From NCBI GenBank assembly GCA_003280915.1, contig QCDL01000004.1, positions 101,190 through 163,366 of the forward strand: DNA of 62,177 nt. The letters run 5' to 3'. The stretch is from Prochlorococcus sp. AG-355-I04. GTDB lineage: Bacteria > Cyanobacteriota > Cyanobacteriia > PCC-6307 > Cyanobiaceae. Shown here in pieces: positions 47,955-56,720 of this stretch (position 1 is the first letter of the stretch; the number at the start of each line of letters is the position of its first letter). The position numbers and the translations under genes are program-made. The notes below the pieces were generated by a model. That model was given only the letters and a program-made list of their open reading frames with translations. It did not search any database and was not told where the DNA came from.

Positions 47955-48512
47955 ATGTCATATTCCTTAAATTCAATATTATTGCTGACAATTCTCTTGG
48001 CTATAGGATTATTTTTTTTTCTTAGGGCTTCTAGTAAAGATAGAACAACCATCGTTGAGATTTCATCTTCTCAGCAGCCAATTAAGGTTTTAAATGGTTT
48101 ATGTGAATGGCTTAATTTGAGGGGATGGAAGCAAACAGGAGGAGATTTTGAGCAAAGAATTTTAATATTCAAGGGTCAAGTTGTTTCTAGTAAATTTTTA
48201 GCAATTTTTTTAGGTTTTCTTGGTGGTTTTGGTTCTTGTGCTTTGGGATTAGTAATTATTCAAATATATCCTGAATTAGGTTGGTGGCCTATTCTTTTGG
48301 GATTAATTGGTGGCCCTTTGTCTGGAATTATCTATTTTAAAAAATCAGCAAGAGAGGAGAAATTTGAATTAAGGTTGATCAACGAAAATGAAAATGATTC
48401 AACTTTTATGAGACTTAGAGCCCATAGGGATGAATTAATCTCTTTAGAAAATGAACTCGGAGAAAAACTTCAATTGAAAAGTGACGGTTCTTTATTTAAA
48501 ACACCTATTTAA
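47955..48512 (+). CDS. Cytochrome b6 heme-attachment factor, CCB2/CCB4 family
   Basis: This 185-residue membrane protein has a hydrophobic N-terminal helix (LLLTILLAIGLFFFLRASSKDR), a soluble part CEWLNLRGWKQTGGDF, two further helices FLAIFLGFLGGFGSCALGL and WWPILLGLIGGPLSGII, and a polar C-terminal tail with RAHRDELISLENEL. This layout and the RASSKDR and HRDEL marks match the CCB2/CCB4 (DUF2930) family. That family attaches heme ci covalently to cytochrome b6 in the thylakoid. The match is from memory of the family pattern. A good promoter lies just upstream (47877-47905). Confidence 0.75.
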   Translation: MSYSLNSILLLTILLAIGLFFFLRASSKDRTTIVEISSSQQPIKVLNGLCEWLNLRGWKQTGGDFEQRILIFKGQVVSSKFLAIFLGFLGGFGSCALGLVIIQIYPELGWWPILLGLIGGPLSGIIYFKKSAREEKFELRLINENENDSTFMRLRAHRDELISLENELGEKLQLKSDGSLFKTPI

Positions 48513-48540
48513 TATACTTGAAAATTTTATTCGATAATTT

Positions 48541-49569
48541 TTAATCAAAAATATTATTTTCTATACAGAATTTTTCTAACTCTTTATCATTTAACCAATC
48601 TTGGGGTTTTGTAAAAATTGATGTGAGAAATTCCTCTCGAGAACCATTTTTAGCTTTATATCCATATTCCCATCTGGCCAAAGGCGGTAAGGACATTAAT
48701 ATAGATTCGGTTCTACCATTTGTTTGTAGTCCAAAAATCGTCCCTCTATCCCAAACTAAATTGAATTCGACATATCTACCTCTTCGATATAGCTGGAATT
48801 CTCTTTCCTTCGATGAATATGTTTGAGAAGCTCTTTTTTCAACAACGGGCAAATATGAAGGGAGGAATGCCTGCCCACAGTTTTCCGCTAAAGAAAATAA
48901 ATCATCCCAATTTAAATTAGATCTGCCAATATTTTGTGAAGCTTTTGATGCTTCTCCATTTTGATTATTTCCTCTATAAATATTGCCTGAACCATCTTGA
49001 TAATCATAAAAAATACCTCCTATTCCTCTAGATTCATTTCTATGCTTCAAGAAGAAATATTCATCACACCATGGTTTAAAAACTTTATGCAAATCTTGAT
49101 CAACTTTCTCACAAGCTTTTTTATGCTCATTATGAAAATTCCTTACATCAGAAAGATAAGGATAAAAAGGGGTTAAGTCTGCACCTCCCCCAAACCACCA
49201 AACAGGACCAGCCTCGAAATATCGATAATTCAGATGAACTGTAGGAATATAGGGATTCTTAGGATGCAAAACCATAGAAGTTCCCGTAGCAAACCATTCA
49301 TGACCTTTTGCTTCTGGCCTTTGAGAGATTATAGATTGAGGTAATTCTTTTCCTTGTACTTCCGAGAAATTTACGCCAGCTTGCTCAAAAATAGAACCAT
49401 TTTTCAATACTCTTGATCTTCCACCTCCACCTTCGTCTCTTAGCCAGGATTCCTCTATAAATTTCCCTTTGCCATCTACATTTTCAAGTCCCGAACAAAT
49501 TTTGTCTTGTAGAGTTAATAAGAGATTTTTAGTTTTTTCTCTCGAGTTTTTAGGTGGTTCTTTCAACAT
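48541..49569 (-). CDS. hemF: Coproporphyrinogen III oxidase, oxygen-dependent
   Basis: This 342-residue enzyme catalyses oxidative decarboxylation of coproporphyrinogen III to protoporphyrinogen IX in heme and chlorophyll synthesis. Marks include [38 protein letters not shown] and [27 protein letters not shown]. It is the aerobic form. It converges on the heme-attachment gene with a 28-base gap and is divergent from mrp. Both flanking genes thus concern tetrapyrrole or Fe-S cofactors. Confidence 0.98.
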   Translation of the reverse strand: MLKEPPKNSREKTKNLLLTLQDKICSGLENVDGKGKFIEESWLRDEGGGGRSRVLKNGSIFEQAGVNFSEVQGKELPQSIISQRPEAKGHEWFATGTSMVLHPKNPYIPTVHLNYRYFEAGPVWWFGGGADLTPFYPYLSDVRNFHNEHKKACEKVDQDLHKVFKPWCDEYFFLKHRNESRGIGGIFYDYQDGSGNIYRGNNQNGEASKASQNIGRSNLNWDDLFSLAENCGQAFLPSYLPVVEKRASQTYSSKEREFQLYRRGRYVEFNLVWDRGTIFGLQTNGRTESILMSLPPLARWEYGYKAKNGSREEFLTSIFTKPQDWLNDKELEKFCIENNIFD

Positions 49570-49601
49570 GTATTTAGTAAATCTTGAAGAAAAAAATTTT
49601 T

Positions 49602-49630
49602 TTGGTTAATTATAAGTTTCTCTTTATAAT
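49602..49630 (+). promoter_or_regulatory. Sigma-70-type promoter candidate upstream of mrp
   Basis: A -10 TATAAT (49625-49630) is preceded at 17 bases by a weak -35 TTGGTT (49602-49607). The start would be near 49637, leaving a leader of about 90 bases before the mrp ATG. The -35 match is poor. Confidence 0.35.
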
Positions 49631-49728
49631 TTCTCTTAGGGGGTACTTATTGCCTATTATTTGATAGTTCGACATAGTTCTTAATCTTTTAAACAGTCGA
49701 CTACCTTGTCAAAATATTTAAAAATTTA

Positions 49729-50799
49729 ATGACCACAATAGAAGATGCGAATTTTGCTTTACAAAAAGTTCTAGATGCTGGATCACAGAAAAATGTAATT
49801 GAATTAGCTTGGATTAAAAATGTAAGAGTAACTATACCGAGAGTAATCGTAACATTATCATTACCATCGTTTGCAAATTCTCAGAGAGATAGAATTGTAC
49901 AAGAGGTTAGAGGGGTACTACTGAATTTTGAAGATATTGATGACGTTCAAATAGAGATAGATAATAATCCTTCCAAAACAGAAGCTCAAAATCAAAGCAA
50001 TGCTCCTGATTTGCAGAAGATTGATGGGATTCGGCATATCATAGCTGTTAGCAGTGGTAAAGGTGGAGTTGGTAAAAGTACCATTGCAGTTAATCTCGCT
50101 TGTTCTTTAGCTAAATTAGGTTTAAAAACTGGTTTGCTGGATGCCGATATATATGGACCTAATACTCCCTCAATGATGGGAGTAGCCGAACAGAATCCAA
50201 AGGTTACAGAAGGTAGTGGCAGTGATCAAAGGTTAATACCAATAAATAAATATGGAATTTCATTGGTATCAATGGGTTTTCTCATAGAAGAAGGTCAGCC
50301 AGTTATTTGGAGAGGACCAATGCTTAATAGTATTATCAGACAATTTTTATATCAAGTTGAATGGAATAATCTTGATTTTTTGATTATTGATTTGCCTCCA
50401 GGAACAGGAGACGCTCAAATATCCCTTTCTCAATCTGTGCCTATTTCTGCAGCTATAGTTGTTACTACTCCTCAACAAGTATCTTTGCAAGATGCAAGGA
50501 GGGGATTAGCAATGTTTAAACAACTCGGAGTACCTTTACTAGGAATTGTAGAAAATATGTCAGTATTTATTCCGCCAGATATGCCAGGTAAAAAATATGA
50601 AATTTTTGGTAAAGGTGGTGGACAAACACTAGCTAGCGAAAATGACTTACCATTATTAGCTAAAATTCCTATTGAAATCCCTCTCGTTGATGATAGTAAT
50701 AAAGGTGTACCAATCTCAATAAGCCAGCCCGACAAAGAAAGTTCTGTTATATTTGGTAATTTAGCTCAATTAATTAAGAATCAATTTGTTAATGCTTAA
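49729..50799 (+). CDS. mrp: Mrp/ApbC-type Fe-S cluster carrier ATPase
   Basis: This 356-residue P-loop protein has an N-terminal DUF59 (MIP18-like) domain (about 1-90) and a deviant Walker A SGKGGVGKSTIAVNLACSL (109-127) with the second Lys, then LLDADIYGPNTPSMMG and DFLIIDLPPGTGDAQISLSQ. It would hold and transfer Fe-S clusters, important for photosystem I and heme enzymes. The C-x2-C pair that bridges the cluster in E. coli Mrp is not present at the expected place (ENMSVFIPPDMPGKKYEIFG), so the ligands must lie elsewhere. It heads a mrp-rodA-kinase-like run. Confidence 0.95.
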   Translation: MTTIEDANFALQKVLDAGSQKNVIELAWIKNVRVTIPRVIVTLSLPSFANSQRDRIVQEVRGVLLNFEDIDDVQIEIDNNPSKTEAQNQSNAPDLQKIDGIRHIIAVSSGKGGVGKSTIAVNLACSLAKLGLKTGLLDADIYGPNTPSMMGVAEQNPKVTEGSGSDQRLIPINKYGISLVSMGFLIEEGQPVIWRGPMLNSIIRQFLYQVEWNNLDFLIIDLPPGTGDAQISLSQSVPISAAIVVTTPQQVSLQDARRGLAMFKQLGVPLLGIVENMSVFIPPDMPGKKYEIFGKGGGQTLASENDLPLLAKIPIEIPLVDDSNKGVPISISQPDKESSVIFGNLAQLIKNQFVNA

Positions 50800-50802
50800 T
50801 TG

Positions 50803-52071
50803 ATGTTTCAGAGAATTTCTTTATTGAATAACAGAGGATTTTTACAAAAAAAAGACAAATTTAATAGAGGTTTTTTATTTTCTCCGCTACTTATTATTCC
50901 CCTGTTTTTAGTAATAATTTCGGGTTTTTTGATAAAAAGTATTCAGGGTGATTTTTTAGTATCGAACTATTTAGGTCATATCTTAACTGGTTTTTTAGGT
51001 TATTTCTTAGCATTTTTTATTTCTTATGTACCGTTAGAAAGACTTAGAAAGTATTTGGTTCCATTTTATTTTTGTACTTTAATATCCTTATTACTTATTT
51101 ATTTTTTTGGGATTTCAGTTTCTGGAGCCCAAAGATGGATAAACTTGGGCATCTTTTCTTTTCAGCCTTCAGAGGTAGCTAAACTTAGCACTGTATTAAC
51201 TCTTGCTTTAGTACTCGACAAAAAAATAATCCTAACAATAAGAGATTTAGTATTGCCCTTATTAGTAGTAGTTATTCCTTGGTTATTAATTTTCTTTCAA
51301 CCGGACTTAGGTACCTCTTTAGTTTTAATTGTTTTGACAGGTGTGATGCTCTATTGGTCTCAAATGCCCATAGAGTGGATTTTGATATTAGTGTTTTGTC
51401 TTATCACATCTATTTTATATTTAACTTTACCAACTCTTCTTATTTTCTGGATTCCAGTTATAGGATATCTTGCCTATAGATCTTCAAAAAAGAAAATTAT
51501 TTTTTCTGCTCTCGCTATTTCGTTCCATTTATTAGTGGTAAAATTCACACCAATTTTGTGGCAATATGGCTTAAAAGGATATCAAAAAGATAGATTAGTT
51601 TTATTTTTAGATCCAAGTAGAGATCCATTAGGTGGAGGATATCATTTGATACAGAGTAAAATTGCAATTGGTTCTGGAGGATTATTTGGGACTGGTTTGC
51701 TACAAGGAAAGCTGACTAATTTAAAATTTATACCTGAACAACATACTGATTTTATATTCAGTGCTTTAGGGGAAGAATTAGGTTTTGTGGGGTGTGCTGT
51801 AGTTTTATTTTTGTTCTTTTTTTTAATTAAAAAACTTATTAATATCGCAACAATTGCTAGGACAAACTTTGAATCTCTAATTGTTATTGGAATAGCCTCA
51901 ACTTTTTTATTTCAAATAATTATTAACTTATTTATGACTATTGGATTAGGACCAGTTACTGGGATTCCCCTCCCTTTTATGAGCTATGGCCGAACGTCAT
52001 TGGTGACTAATTTTATATCCATTGGGTTTGTTTTATCTATATTAAAACGTTCTAGATCACTAAGAAGTTGA
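50803..52071 (+). CDS. rodA: RodA-type SEDS peptidoglycan polymerase
   Basis: This is a polytopic membrane protein of about 422 residues from ATG 50803. The TTG at 50800 is an alternative start. About ten hydrophobic segments are present, with FQPSEVAKLS near the start of a loop, FFQPDLGTSLVLI with the conserved Asp, GLLQGKLTNLKFIPEQHTDFIFS and ALGEELGFVG. SEDS proteins polymerise glycan strands with a class B PBP during elongation. It follows mrp by 3 bases and is followed by the kinase-like gene with a one-base overlap. The elongasome partners mreBCD are at 10296-12617. Confidence 0.94.
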   Translation: MFQRISLLNNRGFLQKKDKFNRGFLFSPLLIIPLFLVIISGFLIKSIQGDFLVSNYLGHILTGFLGYFLAFFISYVPLERLRKYLVPFYFCTLISLLLIYFFGISVSGAQRWINLGIFSFQPSEVAKLSTVLTLALVLDKKIILTIRDLVLPLLVVVIPWLLIFFQPDLGTSLVLIVLTGVMLYWSQMPIEWILILVFCLITSILYLTLPTLLIFWIPVIGYLAYRSSKKKIIFSALAISFHLLVVKFTPILWQYGLKGYQKDRLVLFLDPSRDPLGGGYHLIQSKIAIGSGGLFGTGLLQGKLTNLKFIPEQHTDFIFSALGEELGFVGCAVVLFLFFFLIKKLINIATIARTNFESLIVIGIASTFLFQIIINLFMTIGLGPVTGIPLPFMSYGRTSLVTNFISIGFVLSILKRSRSLRS

Positions 52072-53435
52072 TGAAATCACAAATAACTATAAAACAAATT
52101 CAAGAGCTTTTAATTAAAGGAGTTCAAGCTATATATGTGGATGATGATACATCAAGAAGAATGTGGTGGGCCTCTTTAGAAGTTATTCAAAAAGATTTCC
52201 TTTCTCAGAATTATAAACAGGGGGGGGTATGGGTTGCCTCGCCTTTGCCAGCTTTTAATGATAAAAAATTCTTAAATCAACTTCATGGATGGCTTTGGTC
52301 ACCTGAGGGGTTCCCATACTTTCAGAATGAGAATGCAGGTTTTTTACCAGTCAATAATTCAGAAAAGATAAAAAAAGATTTCGATTTAGTTAGTAATTAT
52401 AAAGTCTTAAATCTTTGTCAAGAAGATGGCTTTGAACCTTTTTTGATGATAATCACTCCAAATTTTCAATGCGTATTATCAATTGTAGGAGAAAAAGATA
52501 AGAAAATTCTATTAATGAAGTGTGATGAAGAGAGCCTTAAACTTTCAATTGAATTAATGCATGCAAAATTAAATCAAGATAATTATGAGGAGGGAGTAAA
52601 ATTTCGTAATGCAATCAATAATTTAGGTAATCTAAATATTAATAATCAATTTGAAAAATTATTTTGGCCAATATTATCGGCAAAATTAGCAAATATTACG
52701 CCGAACCATAATATACAGAATTCTGTGAAAAACGATAAAAAAAATGTGCAAATAACTGAAGCAAAATTATTACGTGCAATTTCTCATGAAGTAAGAACTC
52801 CTTTGGCAACAATAAGAACCTTAATAAGCTCTACTTTAAAAAAATATAAAATGGATGAATCAATGAGAAATCGTTTAATTCAAATAGATAATGAATGTAA
52901 TGAACAAATTGATAGGTTTGGTTTAATCTTTAATGCAGCAGAATTAGTTGGTAATGAAGTGCCTTCATTGAATAACTTGGCGAAAATTAATTTAGCCGAA
53001 ATCTTTAAAAAGCTTGCTCCTTTATGGAATAAACAATTAAACCGACGTGGGATTTCTTTGAAGATAGATATCCCCAAACAACTTCCACAAATTTTGAGTG
53101 ATTCTGAAAAATTAGAATTAATGTTAAGTGGATTAATTGATAAAAATACTAGAGGATTAAAAGAAGGTAGTACATTAATTTTAGAATTAAGACCAGCTGG
53201 TCAAAAACTCAAACTTCAACTCAAAGTACAAAAATTAGATAACAATCAAAAAGAAATTCTAAAAAAAGATAACGGTTCTGATATCGGTCCTGTTTTAAAT
53301 TGGAACCCTCAAACTGGGAGTTTACAACTTAGTCAAAATGCCACTCAAAAGTTGTTAGCTAGTTTAGGAGGGCATGTCACACAAAGACGTGATACAGGCT
53401 TGACAGTATTTTTTCCAATTTCAGATTCAAAATAA
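52071..53435 (+). CDS. Histidine-kinase-like protein with degenerate ATPase domain
   Basis: This protein has 454 residues from ATG 52071, sharing one base with the rodA stop (TGATG). Residues about 1-215 form a globular region I cannot assign. A HisKA-like segment follows with H-box SHEVRTPLATIRTL (His239). Where the N-box and ATP-lid motifs should be (about 345-450) the sequence reads LMLSGLIDKNTRGLKEGS and DNGSDIGPVLNWNPQ. The N-box Asn pair and the G1 (D-x-G-x-G) and G2 motifs are not recognisable. It may be a pseudokinase or scaffold. A G8 run (52220-52227) lies early in the gene. It is in-frame and intact, so it is not a pseudogene. Confidence 0.8.
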   Translation: MKSQITIKQIQELLIKGVQAIYVDDDTSRRMWWASLEVIQKDFLSQNYKQGGVWVASPLPAFNDKKFLNQLHGWLWSPEGFPYFQNENAGFLPVNNSEKIKKDFDLVSNYKVLNLCQEDGFEPFLMIITPNFQCVLSIVGEKDKKILLMKCDEESLKLSIELMHAKLNQDNYEEGVKFRNAINNLGNLNINNQFEKLFWPILSAKLANITPNHNIQNSVKNDKKNVQITEAKLLRAISHEVRTPLATIRTLISSTLKKYKMDESMRNRLIQIDNECNEQIDRFGLIFNAAELVGNEVPSLNNLAKINLAEIFKKLAPLWNKQLNRRGISLKIDIPKQLPQILSDSEKLELMLSGLIDKNTRGLKEGSTLILELRPAGQKLKLQLKVQKLDNNQKEILKKDNGSDIGPVLNWNPQTGSLQLSQNATQKLLASLGGHVTQRRDTGLTVFFPISDSK

Positions 53436-53546
53436 AATCATAAACAAGTTTTCCATATATTAAATAATGTAGAAAATTTCCTATTAATTATGAATTTTGC
53501 AAAATATGAATGCTAGTTTCTTAGTAGAAATAACTCAAAATCTAGG

Positions 53547-53969
53547 ATGACTGAAACTTTAGTTGGTCAATTTCCAAAGCATATAGGAAGTACTGGGGGT
53601 TTATTAAACTCAGCAGAAACCGAAGAAAAATATGCAATTGTATGGAAAAGTTCTAAGGAACAAGCATTTGAATTGCCCACTGGTGGAGCGGCTATAATGC
53701 ATGAAGGTGATAATTTAATGTACTTTGCAAGAAAAGAACAATGCCTTGCATTAGGGACACAATTAAGAGCCTTCAAGCCAAGAATTGAAGATTTTAAAAT
53801 CTACCGAATTTTCCCAGGTGGTGACATAGAATTTTTACACCCTAAAGATGGTGTTTTCCCTGAAAAAGTAAATGAAGGCAGAGAGAAAGTAGGTCATAAT
53901 CCTAGAAGAATAGGTGAGAATCCTAATCCAGCTGGTTTGAAATTTACAACTAAGAATACTTTTGATTAA
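53547..53969 (+). CDS. psaD: Photosystem I subunit II PsaD
   Basis: This 140-residue stromal subunit docks ferredoxin at the photosystem I acceptor side beside PsaC. Marks are [56 protein letters not shown], and the C-terminal [20 protein letters not shown]. Length and motifs match the cyanobacterial family. The upstream gap of 111 bases is AT-rich; I did not find a high-confidence HLR1 (RpaB) site in it. Confidence 0.98.
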   Translation: MTETLVGQFPKHIGSTGGLLNSAETEEKYAIVWKSSKEQAFELPTGGAAIMHEGDNLMYFARKEQCLALGTQLRAFKPRIEDFKIYRIFPGGDIEFLHPKDGVFPEKVNEGREKVGHNPRRIGENPNPAGLKFTTKNTFD

Positions 53970-54028
53970 CTTCCTTAAAGTTGATATAAAAGAAGAAAAT
54001 AATTATAATTTGGGCTGACGTTATTAAT

Positions 54029-55549
54029 ATGATCAGCTCACAAAAAGATAATTTTTTAAAGGCTTACAAAGAAGGTAAAAATTTTATACCTATTGTTGAA
54101 ACTTGGCCAGCAGATTTAGAAACTCCATTATCGACTTGGTTAAAATTATCTTCTAAAGATTGCCATGGTGTTTTTCTTGAATCTGTTGAAGGTGGGGAGA
54201 ACTTGGGTAGGTGGAGTATTGTTGCAACTAAACCTCTTTGGGAAGCCGTTTGTTATGGAGAAGAAATAGTTAAGACTTGGAATAATGGTAAAACTGAAAC
54301 ACATAAAGGTGATCCTTTTGATGTTTTGAGAAGTTGGACAAACGAATATAATTCAACCATGCTTGATGACTTACCATCAATTGGACAGTTATATGGCTCT
54401 TGGGGTTATGAATTAATAAATCGAATAGAACCAAGCGTTCCAATAAATGAAACACTAGAAAACGATATCCCTTATGGTTCCTGGATGTTTTTTGATCAGT
54501 TAGTTGTTTTTGATCAAATTAAGAGATGTATTACTGCAGTGGTATATGCAGATACAACTTCTTCAAAAGAGTGTGTGGTTGAAGAGTTGTATCTAAACTC
54601 AATTTCTAAAATCAAGAAAACTAGAAATTTAATGAGAGTTCCTCTAAAAGAAAATGAGTTTTTAGATTGGAATGAAAATGAGAATTTGAATTTAGATCTA
54701 GAAAGTAATTGGGAGAAAAAAGATTTTGAGGATGCAGTTCTTTCTGCAAAAGAATACATAAGAAAGGGAGATATCTTCCAAATAGTTATTAGTCAGAGAT
54801 TCCAAACTCAAGTAAAGAATGATCCCTTTAATTTATATAGAAGTTTGAGGATGGTTAATCCATCTCCATACATGTCATTTTTTGATTTTGGCTCATGGTA
54901 TCTGATAGGTTCAAGTCCTGAAGTAATGGTTAAAGCAGAAAAAAATAAAAATAGTCAGATTGTTGCAAGCTTAAGACCAATAGCTGGCACTAGACCAAGA
55001 GGTATTGATAATCAGCAAGACTTAGAATTAGAAAAGGAATTATTAAAAGATCCAAAAGAAATAGCTGAGCATGTAATGCTAATTGATCTTGGGAGAAATG
55101 ATCTTGGAAGAGTTTGTGAAGTTGGTACTGTGAAGGTCAAGGATTTAATGGTTATTGAAAAATATTCACATGTTATGCATATAGTTAGTGAAGTAGAGGG
55201 GGTCTTAAAAAATAATGCTGATGTATGGGATTTGCTAAAAGCATCTTTCCCCGCTGGGACAGTAACCGGTGCGCCAAAAATAAGAGCTATGCAATTGATT
55301 AAGCACTTTGAAAAAGATGCTAGAGGAGCTTATGCTGGTGTATACGGATCTATTGATATTAATGGGGCATTAAATACGGCAATTACAATAAGAACTATGA
55401 TAGTGAAACCCACAAGAGATGGGAAATATGATGTTTCAGTGCAAGCAGGAGCTGGAATAGTTGCTGATTCTTTTCCTGAAAATGAATATCAAGAGACGAT
55501 AAATAAAGCAAAGGGGATACTAAAAGCACTAGCTTGTTTGGATAAATAA
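54029..55549 (+). CDS. trpE: Anthranilate synthase component I
   Basis: This 506-residue enzyme converts chorismate to anthranilate, the first step of tryptophan synthesis. The feedback-site segment FLESVEGGENLGRWS is near the N-terminus, and the catalytic part has SSPEVMVKAE, RPIAGTRPRG, IDLGRNDLGRV and FPAGTVTGAPKIRAMQL. The glutaminase partner TrpG is not adjacent. It precedes gshA with the stop TAA immediately followed by ATG (0 bases apart), which suggests coupled translation of two unrelated pathways. Confidence 0.97.
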   Translation: MISSQKDNFLKAYKEGKNFIPIVETWPADLETPLSTWLKLSSKDCHGVFLESVEGGENLGRWSIVATKPLWEAVCYGEEIVKTWNNGKTETHKGDPFDVLRSWTNEYNSTMLDDLPSIGQLYGSWGYELINRIEPSVPINETLENDIPYGSWMFFDQLVVFDQIKRCITAVVYADTTSSKECVVEELYLNSISKIKKTRNLMRVPLKENEFLDWNENENLNLDLESNWEKKDFEDAVLSAKEYIRKGDIFQIVISQRFQTQVKNDPFNLYRSLRMVNPSPYMSFFDFGSWYLIGSSPEVMVKAEKNKNSQIVASLRPIAGTRPRGIDNQQDLELEKELLKDPKEIAEHVMLIDLGRNDLGRVCEVGTVKVKDLMVIEKYSHVMHIVSEVEGVLKNNADVWDLLKASFPAGTVTGAPKIRAMQLIKHFEKDARGAYAGVYGSIDINGALNTAITIRTMIVKPTRDGKYDVSVQAGAGIVADSFPENEYQETINKAKGILKALACLDK

Positions 55550-56668
55550 ATGAGTCAAAATAATCTTTATAAAGGTTTTGAGGTGGAACTTTTTACAGGC
55601 TCTTTAAATTCTCATATTGGTGTTTCAGCTGATATTGAGAAAAAATTTCCTGATTTCGTAAAAGAGCCAGATAACAGAAATGTTGAATACATAACAACAC
55701 CCGAAAAAGACTACAAGTTTTTATTCGAGAAATTAATAACTCCAAGAAAAAAGTTAAGGAAGTGGCTCAGTACTAAAAATTTAACAATCATTCCTTCATC
55801 TACTCTTTGTTTTAAACATGATATTACATTTCAAAGATCTGATATAGACAACGTCTATCACCAATTTATAAAAGATAATTATGGAATATCTATTGCAACT
55901 TCAAGCGTCCATATAAACATAGGAATAGATGATTTAGATAAACTTTTTACAGCTATAAGACTTATAAGATCTGAAGCTGCTCTCTATCTATCATTAAGTG
56001 CTAGTTCGCCTTTTTTAAATAATAAAATTACGAATAATCACTCTCAGAGATGGATCCAATTTCCTAAAACACCTAGTAAGGTACCTTTTTTTGTAAATCA
56101 TAATTCTTATATCGACTGGATAGAAGAAAATATATCTAATAAAAAAATGCAAAATATTAGGCATTTTTGGTCGTCAATCCGACCAAATGGGCCCCAAAGA
56201 CCTTTAATACTTGATCGTTTGGAATTAAGAATTTGTGACTTTGTTCACGATATTAATCTACTTTTAGGGATAACGGCCATGATAGAACTAAGGATTTTAA
56301 ATCTTTTTGAAAATATACATTCCTTAGATCCTATGAATGCTAGTATTTTTTCTATGGATGAGTTGTCAGAAATATGTGATCAAAATGAAATTAATGCTGC
56401 TAAAGATAGTCTGAATTCAGAGTTAATTCACTGGCAAGATGGCAAAAAAATTGTTTGTAGAGAATGGATTCAAAACTTATTATCAGATTTGTCATCCACA
56501 GCAGAAGATTTTGGTATGAAACATCTTTTAAATCCTATCTATAAAGTGCTTGAAGAAGGTAATCAATCTATGAAATGGATAAATCAATATGAAAAAGGTC
56601 TTTCTATTGAGCAGATAATGAAAATTTCTATCGAAGATATGATTAGGAGTGAGGCCAAGAATGTTTGA
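55550..56668 (+). CDS. gshA: Glutamate-cysteine ligase, cyanobacterial type
   Basis: This 372-residue enzyme makes gamma-glutamylcysteine for glutathione. It belongs to the cyanobacterial family with KGFEVELFTGSLNSHIGVS at the N-terminus, YITTPEKDY, IIPSSTLCF, and IATSSVHINIGIDD, which carries the metal and substrate residues. The central LILDRLELRICDFVHD is also characteristic. The gene abuts trpE with no gap, so translation is likely coupled. It precedes ppc by 52 bases. Confidence 0.95.
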   Translation: MSQNNLYKGFEVELFTGSLNSHIGVSADIEKKFPDFVKEPDNRNVEYITTPEKDYKFLFEKLITPRKKLRKWLSTKNLTIIPSSTLCFKHDITFQRSDIDNVYHQFIKDNYGISIATSSVHINIGIDDLDKLFTAIRLIRSEAALYLSLSASSPFLNNKITNNHSQRWIQFPKTPSKVPFFVNHNSYIDWIEENISNKKMQNIRHFWSSIRPNGPQRPLILDRLELRICDFVHDINLLLGITAMIELRILNLFENIHSLDPMNASIFSMDELSEICDQNEINAAKDSLNSELIHWQDGKKIVCREWIQNLLSDLSSTAEDFGMKHLLNPIYKVLEEGNQSMKWINQYEKGLSIEQIMKISIEDMIRSEAKNV

Positions 56669-56720
56669 TTATTTAAATAAACTTTGATCTGAATATTTTT
56701 ACTTGTGACATAATGACTAT

